Source of the DNA: Acidobacteriota bacterium
GTDB taxonomy: Bacteria; Acidobacteriota; Blastocatellia; HR10; JACQTD01
Assembly: GCA_016210985.1 (NCBI GenBank)
Contig: JACQTD010000081.1
Coordinates: 1 to 39,733 of the forward strand
Direction: 5' to 3'
DNA: 39,733 bases
The position numbers and the translations under genes were made by a program. The notes under the pieces were generated by a model. The model made no database searches. It was not told where the DNA came from and saw nothing but the letters and a program-made list of their open reading frames with translations. Positions 16,208-25,745 of this stretch are shown in pieces. How positions within the stretch are numbered: the stretch's first letter is position 1; the number at the start of each line of letters is the position of its first letter.

Positions 16208-17932
16208 ATGTATGTGGATCGTGTCCCCAATCGCAACTCCCCGCCTGCCATTCTGCTGCGCGAGGCTTGGCGTGAGGGGGGCCGCATCCGTAAGCGTACC
16301 ATCGCCAACCTTTCACACTGGCCGGCTCACAAAGTGGAAGCCCTTCGCCGTGTACTGCGGGATGAGCCGGTGGTCAGCCCGCAGGAGATTTTCCGCATCC
16401 AGCAGTCTCTCCCCCACGGCCACGTGGAGGCCATACTCGGCACCATCGGCAAACTTGGGCTGGACGGGTTGATCGCCAGCAAACGTTCTCGATCACGTGA
16501 CTTGGTCTTGGCCATGATCGTTGAGCGGCTGATTCACCCGTGCTCGAAGTTGGCTACGACGCGATTGTGGGACTCGACGACGCTGGGTGAAGAACTGGCG
16601 GTTTCGGATGCCGATGAGGACGAGTTGTATCAGGCGCTGGATTGGCTCTTGGAGCATCAGGAGCGGATCGAGAAGAAGCTGGCCGGCCGGCACCTGTCGG
16701 AGGGGTCGAGGGTGCTCTACGACGTCAGCAGCAGTTATTACGAGGGACGCACCTGCCCGCTGGCATGTTTCGGCTACGACCGGGACGGGAAGAAGGGATT
16801 GCCCATCATCGTCTACGGCGTGCTGGCCGATCCGGCCGGGCGGCCGGTGGCGGTGGATGCGGTACGCACGTTCCGTGTCTATCCGGGGAACACCGGAGAT
16901 CCGACGACGGTTCCTGACCAAGTGAAGAAGCTGCGCGATCAGTTTGGTCTATCGCGGGTGGTCTTGGTGGGTGATCGGGGGATGCTGACCGAGACGCAGA
17001 TCGAGAAGCTCAAGGCCTACCCGGGACTGGGCTGGATCTCAGCCTTGCGCAGCCGCTCGATCCGGGAGTTGGTCGATAGCGGATGTCTGCAAATGTCGTT
17101 GTTTGACCAGCAGAATCTGGCTGAGATCAGTTCACCCGATTATCCGGGCGAGCGACTGATCGCCTGTTTCAATCCGCTGTTGGCTGAAGAGCGCAAGCGG
17201 CAACGCCAGGCGCTGTTGGAGGAGACCGAGAAGCAACTTAAAAAGATCGCTCGCGAGGTGACCCGGCGGACCAAGACACCGATGGGCAAGGCGGAGATTG
17301 CCCTGAAGGTGGGTCGCGTGATTGATCGGTTCAAGATGGCCAAGCACTTGGAGTTGACGATCCAGGACGGCCGCTTGCAATGGGCCCGTTGCGAGGCGGC
17401 CATTGAGCGCGAAGCGCAACTGGATGGCATCTATGTCATCCGGACCAGTGAAGAGCGAGAACAGCTATCGGCCGACGAGACCGTGCGCCAGTATAAGAGC
17501 CTGGCTCAGGTGGAGCGGGCGTTCCGATGCCTGAAGGGGATTGACCTGCGCGTCCGGCCGATTCATCACCGTACGGTGGATCACGTCCGGGCGCACATCT
17601 TCCTCTGCATGCTGGCCTACTACGTCCAGTGGCACATGCGAGAGGCGCTCTCGCCTATTCTCTTCCAGGACGAAGAGCTGCAGCAGGATCGCCAAACGCG
17701 GGATGCGGTTTCTCCGGCTCAATCCTCTGCCTCCGTGAAGAGAAAAAAGGCTACTCACCTCACGCCCGATGGCCTGCCGGTCCACAGCTTCGACACGCTC
17801 TTGCTGGCCTTGGCGACCCGTACCCGAAATACCTGCACGATCAAGTCCGACCCGTCTTCCAAATCGACCTTCCGTCAAATCACCGACCCCAGCCCGCTGC
17901 AGAGCCGCGCCTTCGAATTGCTCGGATTGTAG
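16208..17932 (+). CDS. IS1634-family-like transposase
   Basis: VLYDVSSSYYEGRTCPLACFGYDRDGKKGLPIIVYGVL; VLVGDRGMLTETQIEKL; VERAFRCLKGIDLRVRPIHHRTVDHVRAHIFLCMLAYYVQWHM. Confidence 0.93.
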   Translation: MYVDRVPNRNSPPAILLREAWREGGRIRKRTIANLSHWPAHKVEALRRVLRDEPVVSPQEIFRIQQSLPHGHVEAILGTIGKLGLDGLIASKRSRSRDLVLAMIVERLIHPCSKLATTRLWDSTTLGEELAVSDADEDELYQALDWLLEHQERIEKKLAGRHLSEGSRVLYDVSSSYYEGRTCPLACFGYDRDGKKGLPIIVYGVLADPAGRPVAVDAVRTFRVYPGNTGDPTTVPDQVKKLRDQFGLSRVVLVGDRGMLTETQIEKLKAYPGLGWISALRSRSIRELVDSGCLQMSLFDQQNLAEISSPDYPGERLIACFNPLLAEERKRQRQALLEETEKQLKKIAREVTRRTKTPMGKAEIALKVGRVIDRFKMAKHLELTIQDGRLQWARCEAAIEREAQLDGIYVIRTSEEREQLSADETVRQYKSLAQVERAFRCLKGIDLRVRPIHHRTVDHVRAHIFLCMLAYYVQWHMREALSPILFQDEELQQDRQTRDAVSPAQSSASVKRKKATHLTPDGLPVHSFDTLLLALATRTRNTCTIKSDPSSKSTFRQITDPSPLQSRAFELLGL

Positions 17933-18100
17933 CCAGTAGCCGGAACTCCATCCTCGCCCTATCCCCTACTGGATCAGTGAGGTACTCTCTTTTGTGCCAA
18001 GGAACTTCGGTCTAGGGGGCCACGCTTGACGCGATGGCGCAATGACTCCCCCTCAATTTACTCGGTCGCAGTGCAGTGCACGCCCCGATGCCCACCGATT

Positions 18101-19417
18101 TCATAGGCCGTCAGCCTGAAGTAAGTAATCAATTTTCAGCAGCGCATGGAGAAGCACGTTTGCGCCGTTGGTAATGTCTTCAGTCTTCGAAAACTCCATC
18201 GGACTGTGGCTGATGCCGTCCCGGCTCGGCACGAAGATCATCCCAACCGGACCGAGGTTTGCGATCTCCTGTGCGTCGTGGCCGGCGCCGCTCGGCATGA
18301 CCTTGGTTGTCAGGCCCAGCGCCCTGGCCGAATCGTCGATCATGCGCCGGATACGCGTGTCGGTCGGAGCGGGCGAGGATGCGTTGATCTGTTTGAATTC
18401 AAACTTCGTGCCGGTCGCGGCTTCGATCCCGCGCACCCCGGTTTTAATCTCTTCAAACATCCTATGCACTCTCGCTGCGTCCAGATCACGCAGGTCCAGA
18501 CTGGTCGTGACGCTGCCGGGGACGACATTCGGGGCGCCGGGGAAAGCCTGAATCCGGCCGACGGTTCCAACCTGACGGCCCGGGGTCGAATTGACCACGC
18601 GGTTTACGGTTTCGACGTATCTCGCCGCGGCCAGGAGCGCATCGCGACGCTGGTCCATCGGTGTGGTTCCTGCGTGATTCGCAAAACCCGTCACCGTGAC
18701 ATTCCACCAGTAGACGCCGACGATGCCTTCGACGACGCCGATGTCGACCCTCTCGCGGTGCAGCGTGCCGCCCTGTTCTATGTGTAGTTCGATGTAGCCC
18801 GCGATGTCACCCTTTTTGCGAACCGCGCCGGCGAGCCGGTCCGGGTCACCTCCGATAAACTTGATCCCTTCGCGAATCGACTTGCGGCTCTGGGTGACCA
18901 GGTTCAGCTCCGCTTCCGTCAGGCCCCTGGCGATGGCAAGGCTCCCGACGGTGCCGCCCTCCTCGTTTTGAAAGATCACTACTTCCAGCGGGTGCCGCAG
19001 TCGCGAGTCGCTTTCATCCAGCGTCTGAGCCACTTCGATTGTGCCCATGGAACCGATCTGGCCGTCGTAGCTACCTCCTTCGGGCACGGAGTCAATGTGC
19101 GATCCTATCATCAAGGGCTTCAACGCGGGATCGCTCCCTGGTCGGCGTCCGAGTATGTTGCCTGCGGCATCAATGCTGACCTGTAGTCTGGCCTCGCCCA
19201 TCAACTTCATGGCGTACTGGCGGGCTTGCTGGTCGGCGTCAGAATAAGCGACGCGGTGTGTGCCGCCCCGCGGGGTACTGCCAAACGCCGCGAGTTCCAT
19301 CAGGTGACGATTGAGGCGCTGGCCGTTGATTCGAAGTTCCGACCTCGATGACTGCACCGGCCACCCCAAGGCGGGAGCGGCCATCAGCAAATTCCCATTG
19401 AATTCCCGGCGGTTCAT
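18101..19417 (-). CDS. M20-family Zn-dependent hydrolase (N-carbamoyl-L-amino-acid hydrolase/allantoate amidohydrolase-like)
   Basis: IGSHIDSVPEGGSYDGQIG; FQNEEGGTVGS; YIELHIEQGG; GFANHAGTTPMDQRRDAL; MPSGAGHDAQ. Confidence 0.9.
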   Translation of the reverse strand: MNRREFNGNLLMAAPALGWPVQSSRSELRINGQRLNRHLMELAAFGSTPRGGTHRVAYSDADQQARQYAMKLMGEARLQVSIDAAGNILGRRPGSDPALKPLMIGSHIDSVPEGGSYDGQIGSMGTIEVAQTLDESDSRLRHPLEVVIFQNEEGGTVGSLAIARGLTEAELNLVTQSRKSIREGIKFIGGDPDRLAGAVRKKGDIAGYIELHIEQGGTLHRERVDIGVVEGIVGVYWWNVTVTGFANHAGTTPMDQRRDALLAAARYVETVNRVVNSTPGRQVGTVGRIQAFPGAPNVVPGSVTTSLDLRDLDAARVHRMFEEIKTGVRGIEAATGTKFEFKQINASSPAPTDTRIRRMIDDSARALGLTTKVMPSGAGHDAQEIANLGPVGMIFVPSRDGISHSPMEFSKTEDITNGANVLLHALLKIDYLLQADGL

Positions 19418-19620
19418 CGGCAGGTACTCTCCTTCAGCATTCGTCCTGGCCGCTCGATCATTCCTTCATGCCCTTCTGATTCTCGGCGATGCGCGCCTTC
19501 ACGAGCCTTTTCACGAGCGCGGCCGGGAGCGGCTCGTACGTCAGGCGGCAACCCCGCCAGGTAATCGTCGACGCTCTGCGCCGTCGGGCTCTTCTTCACG
19601 ACGGGTTTAGTCTTTTTCAT
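19414..19620 (-). pseudogene. DUF1801-like gene with internal deletion
   Basis: N-terminus SAQSVDDYLAGLPPDVRA-like followed in another frame by PLPAALVKRLVKARIAENQKGMKE (typical C-terminus). Confidence 0.55.
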
Positions 19621-19662
19621 GTTCTGATTTGTTCCTGCCCGGTTTTCGTGCGTTACTGAATA

Positions 19663-20316
19663 TCACGACCCCAGCAGCTTATCCATCATGATCGGGCCTC
19701 CGTGTTCGGCGATCGAGGCAAAGACCGCCTGGCCCTGGAACCGATACTCCCCGTAGGACCGCCCCACGCGTTCGACAAAACTCAGCTTTCGGAAGATGTG
19801 CTGCGAGGTCTTATTCGTGGCCTCGGTGACGGCCACCCGATACCCGCGGCGCGCGCCGTTCTCAAGACAAGCCTCCACGAGATGTCGCCCCACCCCCTGA
19901 CCGGCGAAATCCCTGGCCACGCCCAGGAGAAAGAGATGCAGGCACTCGCCCGAAGGCAGGGCTACGCCGCCTCGATACTCGGCCTCCAACTGGCTGAGCA
20001 TGGCAAAGATCGGGTCGAACTTCCTGCTCAACCCCTCCATTCCCTCGGGTGGAGCTGACGCCAAATCTTCGGCGAGCAGCACTCCCATCATCTGCCCGGT
20101 GGCAGCGGATCGGGCGACGATGGTGAGGCCCTCGACTTCCGCCTTGCGGCAGAACAGCATGACGAACGCCTCGAACTCAGCGGCGGTCAAGCCCACCGCC
20201 ACGGCCGGTGGATCGCGCTCGGTAAACAATACGGCAAGGAGGCGCGCCATCTCCTCCGCGTCGGACGGTGCATAGACCCCGTAATCGACCCCCATTCGCT
20301 CAGGCGTGCGAGCCAT
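19663..20316 (-). CDS. GNAT-family N-acetyltransferase
   Basis: LFLLGVARDFAGQGVGRHLVEACLENGARRGYRVAVTEATNKTSQHIFRKLSF. Confidence 0.85.
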   Translation of the reverse strand: MARTPERMGVDYGVYAPSDAEEMARLLAVLFTERDPPAVAVGLTAAEFEAFVMLFCRKAEVEGLTIVARSAATGQMMGVLLAEDLASAPPEGMEGLSRKFDPIFAMLSQLEAEYRGGVALPSGECLHLFLLGVARDFAGQGVGRHLVEACLENGARRGYRVAVTEATNKTSQHIFRKLSFVERVGRSYGEYRFQGQAVFASIAEHGGPIMMDKLLGS

Positions 20317-20378
20317 TCTCCCGTTTCTCCCGATCAGGTTCTCCCTTCACCGGACCCCCGACTGGTATCCGGTCTGAG

Positions 20379-21182
20379 CTATCCCAACTGAATTTCGGGT
20401 GGTACCTCCGGATTCATCAACGAAGCGCCTCCGTCCGCATAAATGATCTGGCCCGTGATCCATTGGGCCTTTTCCGAGCAGAAAAGCGTGACCACGTTTC
20501 CTACGTCTTCCGGCGTTCCCAGCCTGCCCATGGGCGTCCAACCGCGGCCATGCCAATTGCGGATGAGTTGCTGGGCCTGGTCGGGCAAGGTGTTAAGGAC
20601 GCTGTCTTCAGTCCATCCAGGGCTGATCGCGTTCACCGTGATACCACGACTCGCGACCGTGACGGCGAAGTAACGGACGAGGGATTCGAGCGCCGCCTTG
20701 GCTGATCCCATACCGACCCAGGGCTGGACGCCGCCGGTTCGGCTGCCTTGGGCGTAGGTAATGGCCAGAATCCTGCCACCATGGTCCATTAATGGAAGCG
20801 CCTCCCGGACGCCGACCAGGAACGCCTTCGCCTGCGAATCTAGCGCCGCATCCCATTGTTCCAACGTGATATCCAACGGCGGCTGGAAAAATGCGGGCAC
20901 TTCGGGGCGTGCGTTGCTCACAAAAATGTCAAGCTTTCCGAACGCCGCCTTCACGCTGCGGAACATCTCGGTGATCGCGTTTGGACGCGTGCAATCGGCC
21001 TGCACCAGTACTCCATCAGATCCATGATCGCGGACTTGCCCAAGCGTCGCTTTCGCGGCGGTCTCGTTCTGATAGTAATGAATCGCGACCTTAACGCCCT
21101 CCTGTGCCAGTGCCAGCGCGATTCCTCGCCCGATACCGCGCGAACTGCCCGTGATCAGCGCGAACTTTTCATCAAGCGCCAT
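20379..21182 (-). CDS. SDR-family oxidoreductase
   Basis: ALITGSSRGIGRGIALALAQEG; VSNARPE; GMGSAKAALESLVRYFAV; NAISPGWTEDS. Confidence 0.92.
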   Translation of the reverse strand: MALDEKFALITGSSRGIGRGIALALAQEGVKVAIHYYQNETAAKATLGQVRDHGSDGVLVQADCTRPNAITEMFRSVKAAFGKLDIFVSNARPEVPAFFQPPLDITLEQWDAALDSQAKAFLVGVREALPLMDHGGRILAITYAQGSRTGGVQPWVGMGSAKAALESLVRYFAVTVASRGITVNAISPGWTEDSVLNTLPDQAQQLIRNWHGRGWTPMGRLGTPEDVGNVVTLFCSEKAQWITGQIIYADGGASLMNPEVPPEIQLG

Positions 21183-21321
21183 AGCGACCTCCTCGGTCAG
21201 CCGGTGTGACGCCCTGTCTTTCAGCCGCAGGCGTCACCGGCGGCTGCCGGCTTCATCAATCCCTGATGGGCATACTACATCCGGTTCAATTCCCCGTTCA
21301 GGACACCGGAGTGCCGACCGG

Positions 21322-21830
21322 TCACTCGCCGTCGGATTCATCCCGTCCCTCGGCCGTCATTCTTTCATTGCGCTCGCGCAGGATCCAATAAACTGCGCCG
21401 AGCGCAGGCGTTGCGCCCGCCAGCGCCGCAATTGTGGCCGGGCTTGTGGATTTGGTATCAAGAATGACGAACTTTAGAGCCAGGGCGATCAGCGCAATGA
21501 GCACCACGGTCTTGACCTGGACGATGCTTTCCCGACGCAAGGCAACCCGAATAATGGATTGCTTGAACTCCATGGCGACGAGGAGCGTCATCACCACGCC
21601 GAAAAGCATCTGGAAGGCTTCGTGTCCAGCGGATCGATCGCACCCGTCGGCCGGCGCAGTACCAGGCGGATGAGCAGCTGCATCAACGCAAGCGCGATGA
21701 CCACCGCAATCACCAGACTCAGCACGATGGTCACGACATGCTCGAAGCGCTCGTACAACCCCATGGGTGACCATTCGTCGCGCAATCCTGTCGGAAGCTT
21801 GTGCGAGGTTTCTTGCCACTGAGCGGAGGC
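21322..21830 (-). pseudogene. PsiE-like membrane protein with single frameshift
   Basis: MGLYERFEHVVTIVLSLVIAVVIALALMQLLIRLVLRRPTGAIDPLD in one frame continues as HEAFQMLFGVVMTLLVAMEFKQSIIRVALRRESIVQVKTVVLIALIALALKFVIL in the other. Confidence 0.7.
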
Positions 21831-22500
21831 GGGTTGTTCGGCCGCCGACCTTCGCGTGCATGTGGTCACGATCCCAAGTGTATGAATTAGAACCACATTT
21901 GCCCAGGGGTGCAACCAGCACCCTTTCGTTCATTGTTCGCTGGAGGTTGGTCGCGTGGCTTTCGGTGGATGGCAAGCGCTGGCTAGGGTTGTATAGGTTG
22001 GTTGTCAGGAAGGTAATTACTTTCATTTCTTAGCCTCTTGCCGCTCGGTGAATGAAGGCCGAAAGGGCTGTCGTTCCGCGCACCAGGCTCAGGAGATGAA
22101 ATAGACCAGCCACGGTACGAGTCCCAGCACTCGCATACGCACGCTGACGCAGCTGCGATAAGCTGTGCCGTGTGAGGGGATTCACATCCGGATCTCCTAC
22201 AACCTCGGATTCGTCATCGCATTGCGTTCCATGATCCTTCGAGCCCGTATCAAGTGCACGTCACGATTGAATCGCGAGTCTACACTTGGGCTGAGGAACG
22301 GGGCTATCTCTGCCTAAACAGTCCGCTCCTCATCTGTCGAGGATTTCACCATGCATGGCGAGACCAAGGTACCGAACTTCGGAGTCCATTCTTTGCGAAT
22401 GAGCATCGGCGCTTCCTCGAAGTGCCGCCAAGGGTTGTAGGAATTTGACCAAGGCTCCTCGACAGAGATGTCTATCCCTCTGACGGTTTGCATGGCCGAA

Positions 22501-23331
22501 TCAGTAATTCATTAGCACGAGTTCATCGACGTTCCTGCGGCTATGCCCATTGCACGAGATTAGAGACTTGGAGCGCACCAGGATTGTTCGGAACGTTGCT
22601 GGGTACAATTCTCGCAGATGTTCTGCATTTGCGATGGTCACCATTACTCTTACGTTGCGCGAAGTGAGTTCCCTAATTAAGATGGCGAGATCTTCGTGAT
22701 CTTTGGGCGTGAATGTCTCTGGCGCATACCTATTGAAACCAATGCCGTCCGTGGCACCTCTGGGATACGGCGGGTCAAAGAACACGAAGTCCCCTTCTCT
22801 TGCGCGCGCAGTGGCTATTCGAAAGTCTTCAGCCCTAAGTCTCGCGGTCATTAAAGCCTCTGACGCACTCTCAAGGTGTTTCATACTCCACATGCGATCA
22901 GGAAGTCGGTCGCCTATTGGGACGTTGAATGTCCCTAGGCGGTTCACGCGATAGAGTCCATTCCATGAGAGACGGTTCAAATAGGCGAATCGTACCGCTC
23001 GCTGTATGAGGCCGCGGGGCGACGAAGCTCGGAAGGTGTAATACGCATCTACAGATGCAGATAGCCCTTGGAGTCGACGCTTAAGTTGCGGGAATCGATC
23101 TCGCAGGACTCGGTAGAAGTTTACGAGATCGTGGTTGGTATCTGATAGAACAGCTCTACGGGGGCGAATACAAAAGAAAAGAGCCCCTGCACCTACCATT
23201 GGCTCATAATACGTCCCCCAGGTCGGAGGAAGGAGCGACTTCAGAGTTGGCGCCAGACCCTGTTTCGCACCAGCCCAGCGAAGCACGGGGCGGGACGTGC
23301 CATCCAGTTGATTTCTGACGTGTTCTGTCAT
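22501..23331 (-). CDS. DNA adenine methylase (Dam family)
   Basis: PVLRWAGAKQGLAPTLKSLLP; YYEPMVGAGALFF; SDTNHDLVNFYRVLRD; FVFFDPPYPRGATDGIGFNRY (DPPY). Confidence 0.93.
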   Translation of the reverse strand: MTEHVRNQLDGTSRPVLRWAGAKQGLAPTLKSLLPPTWGTYYEPMVGAGALFFCIRPRRAVLSDTNHDLVNFYRVLRDRFPQLKRRLQGLSASVDAYYTFRASSPRGLIQRAVRFAYLNRLSWNGLYRVNRLGTFNVPIGDRLPDRMWSMKHLESASEALMTARLRAEDFRIATARAREGDFVFFDPPYPRGATDGIGFNRYAPETFTPKDHEDLAILIRELTSRNVRVMVTIANAEHLRELYPATFRTILVRSKSLISCNGHSRRNVDELVLMNY

Positions 23332-23447
23332 CTACCTCTCTTGACAACTCGATAGATTCATAACGATCTGGCACTCAGCCGCTGCCCGCATGAATCCTGA
23401 CAAGGTCCAGCGGCCATCTGTTCAAGCATCTTGGTTGACGGCACAGC

Positions 23448-25745
23448 TTATTCTATCGAGATCTCGGTCGACTCGGGCTCTGATATCTGGATGTTAAGCC
23501 ACCCCAAAGTCTCCTCCAGAAAGGACAGCTGCTCCTCCGTAATTGGCAAGCTGACGCCTTTGGAGGCGTGCATAACTGGTTTCCTCAGATCATTCACTTG
23601 CACTATCCACTTCGTCCTAGCGTCCTTCGAGCCCTTCCCCCTGGCGAAGATCGGCTCAAAGGTTGTCCAGTTGGCTAGCATGATCTCGCGATAATCTATG
23701 AGATCAAAATTCTCTTCTCTACCTCCCTTCTTACCACCTTCTTCATTAATTCGGTCGTCCACCTTTTTTCGGACCCCTTTGGGCACGCCAGTGAAATACC
23801 ACCCTTGCTCTTCCGAACCGAACTCCTGCTTCAATTCTTCCAAAACCGTTACCTGCAGTGCTTGCTCTATTCTTTGGATAACCTGGAACGCTCGCGTGGT
23901 AGTTTGCGCCTTCTCTCGTTCCAAGAACTCGGAGAGTCCTGGAGGATCGAATGACGGATCGGCGCCTCTAATGAACTCTTCGACTCGCCGAGTTCCCGTG
24001 GTTTGGCCCTGAGTGCCGCGGAGCGATCGGAATTGACCAATCTGTGTGCCCGACATCCCCCCGAAGTATCTGCCTACCACGATGGCGAACGGCGTGACCA
24101 CCTTGAGCAGTTCATCGTTCGTTAAGTCGCGTAGTTTGTACCCCCTAACCTTTTCGAGATGATGAACGATGCTCTTTAAAACGTTTACGCAAACTGTAAC
24201 GCCGTCATTCATTGCCAGTCCGCCACCTTCTCCCGCACCTTTGTCCCATAAACTCGAAGCCTCTGTATGTAACACCTCAAAATAGCCGGTCAACAGTCTG
24301 CTGGTTCGTGCCATCGTGCCTGAATTATCCACGTCCCACAGAGGGCCGTATTCGATTACCTGCCCCTTCTTGACTTTTGCGATGAAAAACCCCGTCCGTT
24401 CCAAGGCACGAAACACGCTGGTAAGCGAGATGCAGCGGAGCTCAGTCCGGGTATCATCAGCCTTTAGAATGCGACCCTGAAAAGGCGACCCCAACTGAGT
24501 ATCAACTGCCTGAATCACCTTGGACAGAATCGCTTGAAGCCGGATCTCAGGATCGTCAGCATCCCAGTGCAGCTCTGCATACAGTTCTTGGAGAAGACTC
24601 TGCTTCACCTTCCTCTGCTCGGCGTTGATATCCACGAATAAGCGGGCCTGCTCACTAGCTGGGAGACCTACGAAGGCCATTACAGAGACAACACTCCTCG
24701 TGGCAAGAGGGTGACCGGCATATGCAAATAATCGATGCTGACCGTCGATGATCCATGCTACACGGTACGCGGGGCGAATATGTAACCACCCAAACGTTGA
24801 CACCCCGTCCGTCTCTTTTTGCTTTCCCCGGTCGAATGAGACCCACTTCGAATCTGCAATATTCACGACGATGTTCGTCGGGAACATCCCACCTTCCGTT
24901 ATGTACTCTCGAATGTTTCGCAGTCGAGATTTCTTTAACATTCGCTGATAGGCATCGATATCCGAAGGTTTACCTCGCGCTCGATGGGACACGAAGGCTA
25001 TCTTCAACAGATACTCTGGCGAAACGCTGAATGAATAGGCCGTGACCCCTGCCAGTTTTGTCCGAATAGCTGCTACGGTTAATTCCAAGCCTGGCACAGG
25101 TCGTCCGCGAAGGATGTCGGCCAAAAATTGATATCTGGCCGCCTCTCCAATCTGGCTGACGAGACCTTCGTAGTAAGCCAGATCGCTCTCTTCAAGCACG
25201 GGCACCCCTGCAACTGTAGCACGCGTCCGGTCATTTTCAGTGTAAATGAACCCTGTACTCCAAAACGTGAAGATGCTCGGACGCCTATGCGGGACCGGGT
25301 AAAGCACTTTAAGCGCCTTCGCAAAATTCTCTCTTAGGACAGTGTGCTTCGCGAGTTCCTTTGAAAAGTCGGCGAACTTGCGGGGCCTTGCACTCGACTT
25401 GCACTCTATCGCAAGACCGATCTCGTTATCGATAGCTACTGCGTCGATTTGGTTAGCGGGTGTCTTAGCGTCATTAGGATTCAGTAGCTGGTATGCTCCA
25501 CCGACACCGCTCAGAAATTGAAAACCCAGTCGGTACAACAAGGTCCATACACGGTCTTCGAACAGTTTATCAGGGGGTTTCGGCCTCTGAAGACGGGTCG
25601 TCGTCTTGTTCTTCTTGATCGTCTCCCAGCCTTCCGCTACCTCCTCGTCGACGAGCGGATTCCGGACACTCTTAAAATCGAATGACTTTGCTCGCCGTGA
25701 CGCTAGAGCACGGAGCTCCTTTGCAGCGAACATGTTCTCCAGCAT
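23448..25745 (-). CDS. Multidomain protein: PD-(D/E)XK-like N-terminus, DGQHR domain, HEPN-like C-terminus
   Basis: QIDAVAIDNEIGLAIECKSS; AWIIDGQHRLFAYAGHPLATRSVVSVMAFVGLPASEQARLFVDINAEQRKV; C-terminal NDLRKPVMHAS (Rx4H). Confidence 0.85.
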   Translation of the reverse strand: MLENMFAAKELRALASRRAKSFDFKSVRNPLVDEEVAEGWETIKKNKTTTRLQRPKPPDKLFEDRVWTLLYRLGFQFLSGVGGAYQLLNPNDAKTPANQIDAVAIDNEIGLAIECKSSARPRKFADFSKELAKHTVLRENFAKALKVLYPVPHRRPSIFTFWSTGFIYTENDRTRATVAGVPVLEESDLAYYEGLVSQIGEAARYQFLADILRGRPVPGLELTVAAIRTKLAGVTAYSFSVSPEYLLKIAFVSHRARGKPSDIDAYQRMLKKSRLRNIREYITEGGMFPTNIVVNIADSKWVSFDRGKQKETDGVSTFGWLHIRPAYRVAWIIDGQHRLFAYAGHPLATRSVVSVMAFVGLPASEQARLFVDINAEQRKVKQSLLQELYAELHWDADDPEIRLQAILSKVIQAVDTQLGSPFQGRILKADDTRTELRCISLTSVFRALERTGFFIAKVKKGQVIEYGPLWDVDNSGTMARTSRLLTGYFEVLHTEASSLWDKGAGEGGGLAMNDGVTVCVNVLKSIVHHLEKVRGYKLRDLTNDELLKVVTPFAIVVGRYFGGMSGTQIGQFRSLRGTQGQTTGTRRVEEFIRGADPSFDPPGLSEFLEREKAQTTTRAFQVIQRIEQALQVTVLEELKQEFGSEEQGWYFTGVPKGVRKKVDDRINEEGGKKGGREENFDLIDYREIMLANWTTFEPIFARGKGSKDARTKWIVQVNDLRKPVMHASKGVSLPITEEQLSFLEETLGWLNIQISEPESTEISIE

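Larger units (their letters stand above)
16061..18011 (+). mobile_element. IS1634-family-like insertion sequence with TIRs and 5-bp TSD
   Basis: TIR ccgaagttcc (16061-16070) / ggaacttcgg (18001-18010); flanking ctagg at 16056-16060 and 18012-18016; encloses transposase. Confidence 0.85.

Noticed and set aside
18146-18787. Plus ORF 213 aa opposite the M20 hydrolase
   Set aside because: Shadow of a well-supported coding frame
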